From positions 124,001 to 188,000 of the forward strand of contig JACQXM010000062.1 of the NCBI GenBank assembly GCA_016208685.1: a DNA stretch of 64,000 bases. Reading direction: 5' to 3'. The notes under the pieces are model-generated. The model was not told where the DNA came from. It worked only from the letters and a program-made list of their open reading frames with translations, and did not search any database. A program made the position numbers and the translations under genes. The number at the start of each line of letters is the position of its first letter. Position 1 is the stretch's first letter. This document shows, piece after piece, positions 63,047 through 64,000 of this stretch. Origin of the DNA: Planctomycetota bacterium (GTDB lineage Bacteria > Planctomycetota > Phycisphaerae > UBA1845).

Positions 63047-64000
63047 CTACCGCCCGGCCTTGCCGTCCATCCCGCGAAGCTGCTCGAAGGCGGCCTTTAG
63101 ATCTTCTTCGCGGCGCTCCCGAAGGTCCGGCGGCAGTTCGGAGGCCCGGATCAGCCATTCGATGGACTTGCCTCCGGGCAGAGGGATGACGATTTTGGCG
63201 ACGTAGGGATCGGCGCCGGGCGCCGGCTCGGGGGCGCCGTGGGCGGCGGCCGGTGTCTCGCCGGGCGGCGTCGGCGGGCGGAAAAGCACCACGCCCTGGG
63301 CATCCAGTGCGTAAGCCAATCCCGTGAACGCCGTGATCTTCTCCATCACCTGCTGGAGCGGCATCTGTTCCACGTTCAGCGAGAAGTTCCGTTGCATGTT
63401 CGCGGGAAGCGAAGCGAGCACGCCGGGCTCGGCGCGGACCACCACGCCGGCACGATCGCCCAGGGCGTTGAGCACGTCGACGAGCGGCCGGTAGTTCATG
63501 CGCAACGAGATGGGCTGCGAGAGCTGCCGCTGCACCCGCTGCTCCGGGCTGCTGACGATGAACTGCGTGCCCGCAACGCACCACACCCATCCCAGGTTGC
63601 GGCAGGCGACGCCGAGCACCGCGTCACCGGGCCCGGCGCCCGCGGCCTTGATCGCCGCCGCCAGCCGCTGCCAGCCGTCGGCGTCAGGCACCTGCAACTG
63701 CACCTTCGCTTGCAGTGTGTGCAAGGCGGCCTCGTCGGTTCCCGGTTGCAGGCGCGCCAGTTCCGCCAGAGCGTCCAGCTCCTCCCAGGTGGGAGCCCGT
63801 CCCAGGCACGCCAGCGCCTCCTTGGGGCCGATGGCAATGGCATCGCCGGCGACGGCGAACGTCAGACCCAGAGGGCCGAGCAGCTCCGCCAGCGCCTGGC
63901 GAAGCGGCATGCTGGAGAACTCCACGCCGACCGTGGTGTCCGCCCCATGCGGGGTAAGCCGCACAACCTCGGGCGGCAGCACGATCCTGGTGTTGGCCTG
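63047..64000 (-). CDS. Protein with secretin/STN-like repeat domains (N-terminus beyond window)
   Basis: The frame is open to the right edge (QANTRIVLPP...), so the N-terminus is missing. Two STN-like (secretin and TonB N-terminal) modules are seen: VGVEFSSMPLRQALAELLGP with FAVAGDAIAIGP near the start, and ISLRMNYRPLVDVLNALGDR, MQRNFSLNVEQMPLQQVMEK, ALDAQGVVLF later. Each has the pattern of a short helix-strand unit that precedes secretin or TonB-dependent domains. The end is Pro/Ala-rich, then a short charged helix. No secretin pore or TonB box is visible in the part present. Probably a periplasmic component of a type II secretion or pilus-like system. Confidence 0.75.
   Translation of the reverse strand, partial: QANTRIVLPPEVVRLTPHGADTTVGVEFSSMPLRQALAELLGPLGLTFAVAGDAIAIGPKEALACLGRAPTWEELDALAELARLQPGTDEAALHTLQAKVQLQVPDADGWQRLAAAIKAAGAGPGDAVLGVACRNLGWVWCVAGTQFIVSSPEQRVQRQLSQPISLRMNYRPLVDVLNALGDRAGVVVRAEPGVLASLPANMQRNFSLNVEQMPLQQVMEKITAFTGLAYALDAQGVVLFRPPTPPGETPAAAHGAPEPAPGADPYVAKIVIPLPGGKSIEWLIRASELPPDLRERREEDLKAAFEQLRGMDGKAGR

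Overview
The window is GC-rich bacterial DNA that looks like a planctomycete (Planctomycetota, possibly a Phycisphaerae-like lineage). The evidence is indirect: very large secreted beta-helix and RHS proteins carrying Cys-Asn-Gly-rich calcium-type repeats (DCNANGVPDDC style) and dockerin-like pairs, membrane glycosyltransferase/TPR fusions, LptF/LptG-type permeases, and families of short palindromic repeats scattered through the gaps. No rRNA, CRISPR array or replication origin was seen.

Layout. 1-2.6 kb: 3' part of a secreted beta-helix protein. 2.8-4.1 kb: tRNA-Lys(TTT) followed by debris of an integrase and a transposase. 4.2-19 kb: a minus-strand block of exported proteins: a 1567-aa double beta-helix protein with P-domain, thrombospondin-3-type repeats and a C-terminal membrane anchor; a DUF3592 protein; a 2369-aa RHS/YD-repeat protein with a dockerin-like module inserted before its core; a TPR protein; and an NHL-repeat lipoprotein. 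19.2-21.8 kb: an accessory island with two remnants of a phage terminase, a REP-associated tyrosine transposase (RAYT) with matching palindromes, and an Mrr-type restriction gene between identical 49-bp direct repeats. 22-24.7 kb: an lptF-lptG-like pair. 24.8-31 kb: a ParA ATPase fused to a glycogen-binding-like domain, a DMT transporter, an unrecognised lower-GC gene flanked by inverted repeats, and a dGTPase with an in-frame insertion of palindromic repeats.

30.7-36 kb holds the most interesting metabolic group: a lysine 2,3-aminomutase-like radical SAM enzyme, two D-Ala-D-Ala-ligase-like ATP-grasp enzymes and a GNAT acetyltransferase, all on the plus strand, behind a promoter-like sequence with a palindrome in its spacer. 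The set could make a beta-lysine-derived, acylated or peptide-linked small molecule. 36-41.7 kb is an envelope glycosylation block: two TMTC-like membrane/TPR proteins, divergent from a GT2 glycosyltransferase and its DUF2304 partner. 42-53 kb has an ABC1/UbiB kinase, a secreted dockerin-like protein, a LolA-like protein, a GT39-birA-membrane protein operon and a PEP/pyruvate-binding-domain protein.

53.2-54.5 kb is a repeat-rich gap with a carboxypeptidase fragment. 54.5-64 kb has a DedA protein, a FixL/FixJ-like two-component pair with overlapping genes, a small protein between a perfect inverted repeat and a strong terminator, a secreted protein, proC, a YggU/DUF167 protein, a membrane-anchored protein and the C-terminal part of a secretin-associated-like protein cut by the right edge. 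Function calls rest on motif recognition alone; no database search was possible.
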